This document shows positions 8,960 to 17,365 of a stretch of DNA of 64,000 nt, piece by piece (the first letter of the stretch is position 1; every line of letters starts with the position of its first letter). Position numbers and translations under genes: made by a program. Below the pieces are notes generated by a model. The model was not told the origin of the DNA and did not search any database. It worked only from the letters and a program-made list of their open reading frames with translations. The DNA lies in contig NZ_LAQQ01000001.1 in the NCBI RefSeq assembly GCF_000971985.1, positions 434,001-498,000 on the forward strand, written 5' to 3'. Source of the stretch: Paenibacillus dauci. Lineage in GTDB: Bacteria > Bacillota > Bacilli > Paenibacillales > Paenibacillaceae.

Positions 8960-9457
8960 TTAATTCTGACGGAAGCTCGTAAAGTATTGACTGGGCCCCC
9001 CATGCTCCGGATGAAGAATCTCTTCGTACCGATTGGCTGTATATTCTCCAATCACCCGTCTCCAGAATGCCTGGGCAGCCGTATTATTGTGCACCTGGGT
9101 AACTTTCCAGCGGCCCGGATAACGGTTGAAAAGTTCCTCCGCTGCCCAGCGGCCGACCCCTGCACGCCTGTATTTGTGCAGGATAAAAAACTCAGTCATA
9201 TAGTAGTCACTCTCACTGCTGTCTATATACCGGTCTACCAATGCAAAGCCTGCAATATAAGAGCCCGAATAAATTAGAAAAGGAAATTTGCGCCCCGGAT
9301 AGCTCCAGAATTCATCCAGTCCCGGATACTCGGGGAAACGTCCTTTGTCATTCAATTCAATATTCAAATAATATGTAAAATCATAAAGATAGAATTGCAT
9401 CATTTCGCGGATCACCCGCTTCTTGCTTCTCGGTACCAATTCCAGCGCCAGCGCCAT
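8960..9457 (-). CDS. GNAT-family acetyltransferase
   Basis: A 165-residue acetyltransferase with a Tyr-rich N-terminus (MMQFYLYDFTYYLN), a central beta sheet and an acetyl-CoA loop (HKYRRAGVGRWAAEELF). A late VHNNTAAQAFWRRV helix is typical of the GNAT fold. It looks like the predicted-acetyltransferase group COG5628. The acceptor is unknown. The ATG has a GGAGGGAACAGG ribosome site. It is the first gene of an operon with the SDR gene and is divergent from the recombinase gene. Confidence 0.83.
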   Translation of the reverse strand: MALALELVPRSKKRVIREMMQFYLYDFTYYLNIELNDKGRFPEYPGLDEFWSYPGRKFPFLIYSGSYIAGFALVDRYIDSSESDYYMTEFFILHKYRRAGVGRWAAEELFNRYPGRWKVTQVHNNTAAQAFWRRVIGEYTANRYEEILHPEHGGPSQYFTSFRQN

Positions 9458-9628
9458 CCTGTTCCCTCCGTTGTCTTGTCTAATCGTTGCAATTTGTATA
9501 TATCATATCAGGAAAAATTTGTATATCATTTTGTGCCTTCTTACCACTATATAACGTTCCTGTATAGTGACGCAAATCATATTCCAGTCATTTTATGGTA
9601 CAATCGGGACATGAGGTGAGCTAACGAC

Positions 9629-10711
9629 ATGACCATACAGAAGATCCATGACCGCCGCAAGCTGGATGAGAAATTGCCATCCATGCCCTGGTATATTGAA
9701 CAATTTATCAATTACAAATTACCGGACTTGTCTCCGTCCACATTATTGGAATACATACGGGATTATGAATCTTTTTTAAGCTGGATGATTGCCGAAGGAT
9801 TATCCGCTGCCAGTACCTATGCAGAGGTACAGCTGATCGAACTTGAGACACTACGTATGGAGGATGTAACCAGCTATCGGCTATATCTGACAACACGCGC
9901 CGAGAGCGCCAATACCCGTGTCACCGTATCCCGCAAGCTGTCTTCGCTGCGTTCATTGTTCCATTATCTCAGTCAGATTGCCGAGGATGAAGACTTCTAT
10001 CCGCTTCTCAAACGCAATATTATGGCCAAGATCGAAGTTAAGCGCCTGCACAAGCCCAAGGACACTGCCGCCAAGCTCAAAGGCAAAATTCTCGAAGATG
10101 AAGAACTGCTGGAATTTGTCGGCTATATTCTGGAAGGTCATCGTGAGACCATCGCAGGCAACAAGCAGGCACTCTACTCCTACGAGCTCAATCGTGAGCG
10201 GGATGCCTGTATTGCCAGCCTGATTCTTAACTCCGGTCTGCGCGTATCCGAAGTGGTCAATCTGAATATGAATGATCTGGATCTGAACCAGAAGATGCTG
10301 TATGTCTCCCGCAAAGGCAATAACGATGAGACGTTTAAGACACCAGTCTACTTCCGCGAGCAGGCACGGGATGAACTGCAGACGTATTTGCAGCTGCGTG
10401 AATCCCGCTATCGTACACCGCGTAATGAACAGGCGCTATTTGTCGCCAAGCCAAATGGCCAGGCATCAGGCAACCGGATGACCAAGCGAGCAATTCAGGC
10501 AATGATTATCAAATACGCCAAATACTTTGGCAAACCTTACTTGACCGTACACAAGCTACGGCATTCTTTTGCTACCGATTATTATTTGCAAAATGATATC
10601 TACAAAACCAAGGAACAACTCGGTCACGCATCGACCGAGACGACCGAAATCTACGCCCATCTCACTGACAAGACAATGTCCGAAGCGATTGAGAAGCGTA
10701 ACGAGGATTAA
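9629..10711 (+). CDS. xerS: XerS-like tyrosine recombinase
   Basis: A 360-residue tyrosine recombinase. The N-terminal SAM-like DNA-binding domain covers about residues 20-135 and begins with the MPWYIEQF segment seen in XerS. The catalytic domain carries Arg205 (NSGLRVSEV), Lys229 (SRKG), His308 and Arg311 (HKLRH), His333 (LGH) and Tyr342 (IYAHL), so the full catalytic set is present. XerS is a single-protein chromosome-dimer resolution recombinase best known from streptococci; similar proteins are annotated in Paenibacillus-like genomes. The gene stands alone between divergent and convergent neighbours, has an AGGTGAG site, and shows no phage or integron genes nearby. A housekeeping role is therefore more likely than an integrase. 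I could not see a dif-like site. Confidence 0.85.
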   Translation: MTIQKIHDRRKLDEKLPSMPWYIEQFINYKLPDLSPSTLLEYIRDYESFLSWMIAEGLSAASTYAEVQLIELETLRMEDVTSYRLYLTTRAESANTRVTVSRKLSSLRSLFHYLSQIAEDEDFYPLLKRNIMAKIEVKRLHKPKDTAAKLKGKILEDEELLEFVGYILEGHRETIAGNKQALYSYELNRERDACIASLILNSGLRVSEVVNLNMNDLDLNQKMLYVSRKGNNDETFKTPVYFREQARDELQTYLQLRESRYRTPRNEQALFVAKPNGQASGNRMTKRAIQAMIIKYAKYFGKPYLTVHKLRHSFATDYYLQNDIYKTKEQLGHASTETTEIYAHLTDKTMSEAIEKRNED

Positions 10712-10776
10712 TAGCTATATTGCCCATTATAAAAAGTATGCTGTTACAACAAATACTCAACTGTACCGGGATATTC

Positions 10777-10813
10777 AATCCTCCTCTGTCCACAAACAGC
10801 AGGAGGATTTTTA
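10777..10813 (+). terminator. Intrinsic terminator of the recombinase gene
   Basis: Arms AATCCTCCT and AGGAGGATT around a 15-base loop, followed by TTTATTT on the plus strand. It abuts the stop codon of the convergent acetyltransferase gene. Confidence 0.75.
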
Positions 10814-11353
10814 TTTGCCGGTTATATCGATAATCCAGATCAGATGATCTGCACCTGGTCCCCATTGGTCTTTCAGTGTATACGCAGGTTCGCCGAATCT
10901 GCGCTCCCAGATCCGCTGGGCGATTGGGTATCCGCTGTCCAGACAGAACTTGCTGCAGCCTTGCTCATGTAAGAATGAGACTATTTCGGTTAGCAGCCGG
11001 GTGGCAATTCCTTGCCTTTGTGCTTCCGGATGTACCAGAATCGTTCCTACTTCGAGCAACTGCTGATATTCAGGGCTGATGATGCTACGAATTAGATCGT
11101 TGGCAGTACCGGCTTCAATCGTTCCTATGATTTGTTCTCCTCGCCAAGCTGTCAGAAAATATCGCTGCTTCCCCTGACTGCGCAAATCTTGTGTGAGGTA
11201 GAGCAGTTTGTTACGTATTTCTGCTTCCAAATCTTCCTTTTGTTCCTGAATGCCATTCTGTATAAACGTATCTGTAAGCACAAGGCGAAAAAAGGAAGCT
11301 AACTGCTCATAGTCTTGAACCTTCGGTCGACTAATTACGATTTCCTCCATCAT
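10811..11353 (-). CDS. GNAT-family acetyltransferase
   Basis: A GNAT protein of about 180 residues with the loop VHPEAQRQGIATRLLTEI for acetyl-CoA binding and a late SGYPIAQRIWERRFG segment. The frame is open 32 codons upstream, but an AAGGAGAG site lies directly before two adjacent ATG codons; the first is listed here and the second is equally possible. The acceptor is unknown. It is monocistronic, between its own promoter region and the tail of the recombinase gene. Confidence 0.83.
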   Translation of the reverse strand: MMEEIVISRPKVQDYEQLASFFRLVLTDTFIQNGIQEQKEDLEAEIRNKLLYLTQDLRSQGKQRYFLTAWRGEQIIGTIEAGTANDLIRSIISPEYQQLLEVGTILVHPEAQRQGIATRLLTEIVSFLHEQGCSKFCLDSGYPIAQRIWERRFGEPAYTLKDQWGPGADHLIWIIDITGK

Positions 11354-11424
11354 GTTCTCTCCTTCTTTGCTTTGTATACTAAAAAATGGCTTACGGAAGA
11401 GGTTTATTTCTCCTGATTCTATAC

Positions 11425-11460
11425 AAAAAGCTGCCAGATTAAAAATCATGGCAGCTTTTC
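11425..11460 (-). terminator. Intrinsic terminator of the FMN reductase gene
   Basis: Arms AAAAGCTGCCA and TGGCAGCTTTT are perfect, with a T run on the minus strand, about 90 bases past the reductase stop. It would also insulate the downstream acetyltransferase gene. Confidence 0.8.
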
Positions 11461-11550
11461 AGCTTTTATGCAATTTCGCTATCTGTTCTTGCAGATGTCA
11501 TACCATACAGTCTGGTTATGATCACGCATAGATTGACAGAGCAGCAGACT

Positions 11551-12093
11551 TTAGGACTGGGCGTTTTTCAGCTTCTCACCCAGTGTAACAAAAGAAGCAA
11601 CGGCAGTACGAATACGCAGTTCTGTGCCTTCATCCACCGGGTCACCGTTTTCATTAAACTCACGCAGTGATCCACCAATCGAGATCCATTCCGGGCAGTT
11701 GATACCATGCAGGTTGCGTACGATATTTTGCAAATGCAGCAGAGAAGCTGTTCCAATCAGACCGCCTGCCGAGTTGGCAGACAATACGACTTTATTGTTA
11801 AAGTATTCGCTGTTCAAAAAGTCGAGCGCATTCTTCAGTACACCGGACAGCGAACCGTGATATTCCGGCGTCGCCAGTACAAGAGCATCGGCGCTTTTGG
11901 CAGCGGCAGCCAGTTTCAGCACTTCTTCATGACCGTAAGCTTCACCCGGTCCATAGAGCGGCAGTGCATGTTCCTGCAGATTGAATACTTCAGCCTCATG
12001 GCCTTGTTCGGTCAGCAGTTTGGCAATATAGTGACAGAGTTTGGTAGTTGATGCGTCCGGGCGCGTACTCCCGGCGATAAGTGTAACTTTCAT
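11551..12093 (-). CDS. NADPH-dependent FMN reductase family protein
   Basis: A 180-residue flavodoxin-like reductase. The FMN phosphate loop is AGSTRPDASTT near residues 7-17. The flavin-ring motif TPEYHGSLSGVLKNALDFL follows, with a GLIGTASLLHLQNIVRNL helix. Homologues reduce FMN, quinones, azo dyes or chromate with NADPH (YhdA or ArsH-like in other species). The ATG follows AGGAGG at 11 bases. It is 61 bases after mobB on the same strand with no hairpin between, so it may be the third gene of the moeA transcript. A direct link to molybdenum cofactor is not implied. Confidence 0.87.
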   Translation of the reverse strand: MKVTLIAGSTRPDASTTKLCHYIAKLLTEQGHEAEVFNLQEHALPLYGPGEAYGHEEVLKLAAAAKSADALVLATPEYHGSLSGVLKNALDFLNSEYFNNKVVLSANSAGGLIGTASLLHLQNIVRNLHGINCPEWISIGGSLREFNENGDPVDEGTELRIRTAVASFVTLGEKLKNAQS

Positions 12094-12154
12094 GGATAGA
12101 TTGTCCTCCTGGATCGTAGATTGGCAGCAGCCTGATTTCATTCACACTTATTTG

Positions 12155-12778
12155 TTAGTGCTTGGCATATGACATTATGTAAGCATTCAGTGCAACGAAT
12201 AATTCCATAATACCATCTTTTCCAGCCGGAATAATAGGTGTTTCTTTCAAATTTAAAGTTTCGCCGGGTGTCTGAACAGCTGGTTCACTATTGTTCTCAT
12301 TTCCGGATAACAGCGTTGTCCATTCCTCCGGCTGCAGGCGGGTATAGATCCAATGAAGCCCTGTCAGCTGTTCCAGTAGGGGTACATCCGACACACGAGC
12401 CATCAAGGCTACTTTGGGATAAGGCTCCTGCTTGAACCCTTCGACCAGAATCAGATCATAACTATCTGTAGATGAGGATGACAGCTCTGCAACCAGCTGC
12501 TGCAGCGTCGATGACTGCTCACGAATAATAGCGGTGCGGGTAGGCGAAGTAATCGCGACCGCGGCTGCACCAGCTTCGGTATGGGCAAATGTATCCGTAC
12601 CTCGATGATCCATCTGAAATTGATGGGCATCATGTTTGATCACTGCCACCCTCGTACCCTCTGCAGCCCAGAGACGAAGAAGTTCGGTGATAAGAGTCGT
12701 TTTGCCTGAATTTTTGTAGCCGACGATCTGGATAACCGGCGGCTGTGAAGCAGGTATGCTCTCTGAAGCTCCGTTCAT
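12155..12778 (-). CDS. mobB: Molybdopterin-guanine dinucleotide biosynthesis protein B
   Basis: A 207-residue P-loop GTPase-like protein. The Walker A motif GYKNSGKTTL lies near residue 20. The switch-like HDAHQFQMDHRGTDTFAH and VEGFKQEPYPKV segments are both hallmarks of MobB. MobB helps MobA attach GMP to molybdopterin in the cytoplasm. Its ATG overlaps the moeA stop in TAATG, so translation is coupled. The frame is open 27 codons upstream inside moeA but has no ribosome site there. Residues 150-185 hold a low-complexity insert. Confidence 0.92.
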   Translation of the reverse strand: MNGASESIPASQPPVIQIVGYKNSGKTTLITELLRLWAAEGTRVAVIKHDAHQFQMDHRGTDTFAHTEAGAAAVAITSPTRTAIIREQSSTLQQLVAELSSSSTDSYDLILVEGFKQEPYPKVALMARVSDVPLLEQLTGLHWIYTRLQPEEWTTLLSGNENNSEPAVQTPGETLNLKETPIIPAGKDGIMELFVALNAYIMSYAKH

Positions 12779-14079
12779 TATTGCACCGCCAGCTTCAGCA
12801 CCGATACAGGTGTACCAGCGGGCATAGGTTCTGTCGTAGGCGGAATGACAATCAGGCAATCGCTATCCTTGATCGTGACCATTACATTGGATTCATCAAG
12901 TAATGCCGGATAAGCGATGACCCGTCCATTTTCCACATCCACATGACCGCGTACAAAACGGGTAAAGCTGTTGATCTTGCTATAATCACGTCCCAGTTCA
13001 GCGGTCCATTCCGGCAAATAGTCCCGTGTATTGTTCATCATCTGCCGGATCGTCGGACGCACAAGCAGCTCGCAGCCGACAAAGCAAGCTCCCGGGTTAC
13101 CGGATAGCGCAAACAGCAGCTTGCCATCCTTGACTGCACCGGTAGTGACACTGCCGGGACGCATCGAGATTTTGTTAAATAACATCTCTACTTCGCCGCT
13201 GCGTACCAGATCCCCCATAACATCATAGTCGCCCACCGATACACCGCCGCTGGATACGACCAGATCATATTGCGCCAGCGCATTCATCAGCATCGTACGC
13301 GCTAGTTCCAGATCATCCTCTACTGCTCCCAGCAGATGCGGTTCACCACCTGCTGCACGAATCTGCTCAGCCAGCATCAGCGAATTGCTGTTACGAATTT
13401 TGCCGGGTTCAATCGGTTCTTCAACCGATAGAAGCTCGGTCCCTGTCGAAAATACTGCTACCTGCGGACGGCGGTATACCGTAACCGTATGTACGCCAAA
13501 TGTAGCCAGAACCGATATTTCGCCGGCTCCGATACATGCACCCTGCTGCAGCAGAATATCTCCTTCTTTAACTTCCAGGCCGATCGGCGTAATATTGCGG
13601 CCTGCTTCGACCTGACGCTTGAGACCAACCCAGGTACGTTCCTGCTCCATCTTGGTCTCTGTCATTTCCAGCATTACCACTACATCCGCTCCATCCGGTA
13701 CCATGGCTCCTGTCATGATGCGCGATGCCTGTCCGGATTGAATCGAGACAGATGGAGTATATCCGCACGGAATATTATCGACCACTTCCAGCCAGATCAT
13801 ATGATCACTGGATGCTTCCAGCAGATCGGCTGCGATCATAGCGTAACCGTCCATACCCGAACGTCGAAAATGGGGATATGGATGATGAGCTGTTACGGTC
13901 TCGGCGAGAAATCTGCCACCCGCCTCCTCCAGTCTCACCTGCTCCGTATCCGAAGGGCGAACATAGCCGGCTATGCGCTTCTGGGCTTCGGCCGGAGTAA
14001 TCGGTCTGCGATGGAATTTGCCACGATCCTGTTCCGCTGCTGATGCGGCCTGTGATTCCGGTTGATTGTGTGCTGTCAT
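12778..14079 (-). CDS. moeA: Molybdopterin molybdenumtransferase MoeA
   Basis: A 433-residue MoeA protein that inserts molybdate into adenylylated molybdopterin. Visible motifs are HPYPHFRRSGMDGYA, the IMTGAMVPDGADVVVMLE region, and VFSTGTELL. The MPT-binding SSGGVSVGDYD and the FALSGNPGACFVGCELLVRP segment follow, then a C-terminal beta domain. The length is slightly above the usual 400-410 because of a 25-residue Gln/Ala-rich N-terminal extension. The start has a CAGGGAGG site. It is the first gene of the moeA-mobB unit. Other cofactor genes (moaA-E, mobA) are not in this window. Confidence 0.95.
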   Translation of the reverse strand: MTAHNQPESQAASAAEQDRGKFHRRPITPAEAQKRIAGYVRPSDTEQVRLEEAGGRFLAETVTAHHPYPHFRRSGMDGYAMIAADLLEASSDHMIWLEVVDNIPCGYTPSVSIQSGQASRIMTGAMVPDGADVVVMLEMTETKMEQERTWVGLKRQVEAGRNITPIGLEVKEGDILLQQGACIGAGEISVLATFGVHTVTVYRRPQVAVFSTGTELLSVEEPIEPGKIRNSNSLMLAEQIRAAGGEPHLLGAVEDDLELARTMLMNALAQYDLVVSSGGVSVGDYDVMGDLVRSGEVEMLFNKISMRPGSVTTGAVKDGKLLFALSGNPGACFVGCELLVRPTIRQMMNNTRDYLPEWTAELGRDYSKINSFTRFVRGHVDVENGRVIAYPALLDESNVMVTIKDSDCLIVIPPTTEPMPAGTPVSVLKLAVQ

Positions 14080-14144
14080 AATTATGATTCCTCCCTGTTT
14101 CTATAGCTGTCTGCCGGACAGCCTGGTCCGTTACTTTCCTTACA

Positions 14145-14173
14145 GTTATAGCTCAAGCCTAACTTTCATGCAA
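14145..14173 (-). promoter_or_regulatory. Possible moeA promoter
   Basis: TTGCAT and TATAAC are 17 bases apart on the minus strand, about 70 bases before the moeA ATG. The -10 box is good and the -35 box poor. Confidence 0.35.
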
Positions 14174-14449
14174 GTATTGTACGGCGATAAGAGCATTCAG
14201 CCACGTCTATTTGGGATAAAGGCACATGGAATTTGATTTAACTTCTATTTATAAACAACAAAATGAATTCGATAGAGTACAATTTTCACAGAAAATGAAT
14301 AACTCCTCCTTTTTACGTCAATAGAAGTATCGAGTTTGCTGTTAGTTAATGAGTATTCCGTATGATGAATCCGAACGAATGTATGTTTACTATTATGAAT
14401 TTTTCATATAATTAAATAGTATAAATAACTTATATAGAGTGTTCTGCAC

Positions 14450-14482
14450 AAAAAAGATGCCCGTCTTATCGACTGACATCTT
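14450..14482 (-). terminator. Intrinsic terminator of the beta-mannosidase gene
   Basis: AAGATG/CATCTT arms extended by wobble pairs, followed by six Ts on the minus strand, about 65 bases past the mannosidase stop. Confidence 0.65.
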
Positions 14483-14547
14483 CCTGCGAAAATATTTTTT
14501 GGGGTTGTTAAAAGGAATCCTCGTCCTCACGGATGATTGTCTGCTTG

Positions 14548-17214
14548 CTATAGGGGACGATTCAATGCACTGACCTGTAGACTGCTCCAATTAATTGGTT
14601 CTTCGCCTGAATGACGGATATGAACCACTTTCCGCTGACCGGGCAGCAGGTCAAAGTAATTGTCGCTGAACCGCAGTCTTCCCTGTGCAATCTCCAATTT
14701 GACCATCCGAGCCAGTACAGCACCACCGATAAGCGTAACGGTCTGCTTCTGCTTATCCACCTGGATCTGCCAGTCAGCAGTCGGGAGATGAAGTTCCTTG
14801 GGCGAACGCAGATAATAATGATTATCCGGAATATCGGGATGATCCGCACTCAGCACGACAAATACCTCATGTGCCTGCCATCCTGTAATACTCTGTTCTT
14901 GACCCGACTCTGTTGTTTTATCGGTGGAAGACAGGACTTCGACTTCACTTATCTGCTCTACCTGAATAGCGCCATTCGCCGGTACTTCTGCTGCAAAGCT
15001 ACGACGGAAGACTACTTCTCCCTGCCATGTCATCACTTTCATCTCCAGCTGTGTCGTAAATGCCTGAAGCGTATCGTTAATGATCCATAGATTCATATCC
15101 TGCCCCGGCTCATGATCCAGCGACAACAGCAGCGGATGATAGAATGTCCGGGCATAGAAATAGGCAGCCTTCGGCAGCAATTCATAATCCACGATCGCCC
15201 AGCTTGTACCCGGCCAGCTGTCATTGAGCTGCCAGATTAGACTTCCGCTGTTGCGATGTTTGAGACGGCGGTAATGTTCGATTCCATACTTCAACCCTTC
15301 TGCCTGGGTGAGCATGGAGTAGTCCAGATACTGATCGATATTTTGCGGAATGCCAGTATACCCTTCCATCAGCAGAATGCCTTTGCGATGATTGGTATCC
15401 TTGTTCCGATAATCCATCTCTTCACTGCCCCAGTAAAAGGATTCCTCCGGAATGTAACGTGACAGGGTATACCGGTTGGCTGCGGCATGCATGCCAAACT
15501 CGCTGCTGAACAATGCCAGATCCTGCTTATAGTGATGGAAGCTGACTCCTTCGATACTGTAATCCAGAATCGGCTTATCTCCATATTGACGCGGATACAC
15601 CGATCCGTGCCAGACCTGCCAATTATGCCGGTCTCCAATATCCGGATCATTCACATCATTGCCACCATAGGGAGAAGACGGCCAATACGGTCGATATGGA
15701 TCGCTGTCTGCCAGCACATCGGGAATCAGCTCATGATAGATTGCTTCTCCATAAAAAGGGCTGCGGATATCACCGGCGGCTGTTTTCATATCATATAACC
15801 AGTCGATCTCGTTGTTGCCACACCAGAGAGCCAGAGAAGCATGATTACGCAGCCTTTTCACATTATCCACCACTTCTGCACGTACATTTGACATAAAGTC
15901 CTGATTGAAATCCGGGAACAACGCATTGGCAAAAGCAAAATCCTGCCAGACCAGAATGCCTTGCCGATCACATTGCTGATAGAAAATATCCTTTTCATAA
16001 ATGCCGCCTGCCCATACACGCAGCATGTTCATATGCGCTTGCGCTGCCAGTTCGATCAGCTCCACATAACGCGCATCGCCAGCTGAACCGATCAGATTAT
16101 CAACCGGAATCCAGTTGGCTCCTTTGGCATAGATGCGTACACCATTCAGTACAAAAGCAAACAGAGGCTCTCCCTCTTCTCCCTCCAATTGCAGCTCAAT
16201 CGTCCGCAGGCCTACTTCGTGTTCATACCGATCTACCAGCTCTTCGCCGGAATATAATAGAACCTGAAGATGATACAGATACGGCTCTCCCAGATCATGC
16301 GTCCACCACAGATGAGGCTGGGGAATATGCAACTGTACGTTCCATGTATCTGTACGATTATGATCAACAGCGGTCAAGGTATGCTGGCGGGTGACTTCTC
16401 TGCCTTCATGATCCAGCAGAACAACTTCTGCCCGCAGTGCCTGCGCTGTTGTCGTATCGGCTGCAGCGTGTATGTGTTCGTTATAACTCGTATAACGCAG
16501 ACGGGGTACAGCACGAACCGATGTCTGCACCTCCAGTACAGCTTCTTCCGAACTGACACTGCGTGTATACGCATACACTTGATCCAGTCGGGCAATCCGG
16601 GTACGACGTATGTTGACACTGCCCCATATGCCGACCGTAATTATGCGTGGTCCCCAGTCCCAACCAAAGTTCATCGCCGCCTTGCGCAGCCACGGTCGTT
16701 CTTTGGTATAGGAAGACCAGTCAAATAGCTCTTTCTCCTGATGATGAGGTTGCAATGGATCGAATCGTACAGCCACGCTGTTCCATCCATTACGGACCAC
16801 ACGGCTGATATCAAAGATATACGTACGATGCATATTCGCTGTCTGCCCTACTTCATGTCCATTGACATAGACAGTCGCAAATGTATCCAGCCCCTCAAAA
16901 GTAAGTTCATGCCGCTCGGTGACCCCCCCGGACAATTCATAATCAAATGTGGTGCGGTACCACCATTCTTCCTGCTCGATCCAGCGACTCAGCTGATCCT
17001 GATGTCCATAGTATGGATGAGGAATCAACTGACGTTTCATCAGTGAAGTATGTATATCACCGGGTACAAGACCCCTAATCCAGTAGCGGTCATCCAGTCC
17101 GGGTGCTGCTAGATCAACCGCTTTCATTTCTCCCGGTCGATAATGCTGAATTCTCCAGGTTCCATCCAGACTGAGACACGACAAGTCCGGATATGATGCA
17201 TTTTTGTTGTCCAT
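14548..17214 (-). CDS. Glycoside hydrolase family 2 beta-mannosidase
   Basis: An 888-residue GH2 enzyme without a signal peptide, so cytoplasmic. The N-terminal jelly-roll domain (DGTWRI...VPGDIH, then WWYRTTFDYE) and MNFGWDWGPR are characteristic of beta-mannosidases. The TIM barrel carries the acid/base Glu469 (WCGNNEIDW) and the nucleophile Glu572 (SSEFGMHA). It should release mannose from the non-reducing end of imported beta-manno-oligosaccharides. It is 150 bases downstream of the YesN-type regulator gene and completes a locus with a sensor kinase and a sugar ABC importer, which fits intracellular digestion after uptake. Substrate choice within beta-mannosides is inferred from family. 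Confidence 0.93.
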   Translation of the reverse strand: MDNKNASYPDLSCLSLDGTWRIQHYRPGEMKAVDLAAPGLDDRYWIRGLVPGDIHTSLMKRQLIPHPYYGHQDQLSRWIEQEEWWYRTTFDYELSGGVTERHELTFEGLDTFATVYVNGHEVGQTANMHRTYIFDISRVVRNGWNSVAVRFDPLQPHHQEKELFDWSSYTKERPWLRKAAMNFGWDWGPRIITVGIWGSVNIRRTRIARLDQVYAYTRSVSSEEAVLEVQTSVRAVPRLRYTSYNEHIHAAADTTTAQALRAEVVLLDHEGREVTRQHTLTAVDHNRTDTWNVQLHIPQPHLWWTHDLGEPYLYHLQVLLYSGEELVDRYEHEVGLRTIELQLEGEEGEPLFAFVLNGVRIYAKGANWIPVDNLIGSAGDARYVELIELAAQAHMNMLRVWAGGIYEKDIFYQQCDRQGILVWQDFAFANALFPDFNQDFMSNVRAEVVDNVKRLRNHASLALWCGNNEIDWLYDMKTAAGDIRSPFYGEAIYHELIPDVLADSDPYRPYWPSSPYGGNDVNDPDIGDRHNWQVWHGSVYPRQYGDKPILDYSIEGVSFHHYKQDLALFSSEFGMHAAANRYTLSRYIPEESFYWGSEEMDYRNKDTNHRKGILLMEGYTGIPQNIDQYLDYSMLTQAEGLKYGIEHYRRLKHRNSGSLIWQLNDSWPGTSWAIVDYELLPKAAYFYARTFYHPLLLSLDHEPGQDMNLWIINDTLQAFTTQLEMKVMTWQGEVVFRRSFAAEVPANGAIQVEQISEVEVLSSTDKTTESGQEQSITGWQAHEVFVVLSADHPDIPDNHYYLRSPKELHLPTADWQIQVDKQKQTVTLIGGAVLARMVKLEIAQGRLRFSDNYFDLLPGQRKVVHIRHSGEEPINWSSLQVSALNRPL

Positions 17215-17365
17215 GACATTATGCTCCTTCCTGTACGTTCAGATATTCTGTAAGGTTCATCGATATATATTACGCGTATTCCAACAGGATGGGAATTGTA
17301 CGAATTACCGAAAAAGTATCCTCATTCATCCAATCTATTGTACAGATTGATGGACTGCAGACGTG

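Larger units (their letters stand above)
14080..14547. other. Gap between moeA and the beta-mannosidase gene
   Basis: This AT-rich stretch holds the mannosidase terminator at its far end and a weak candidate moeA promoter near its left end. I see no open frame with a ribosome site, no RNA gene and no repeat. Confidence 0.5.

Noticed and set aside
9629-10711. Recombinase considered as a prophage or island integrase
   Set aside because: There is no tRNA, attachment repeat or phage gene around it, and its features match the housekeeping XerS group.
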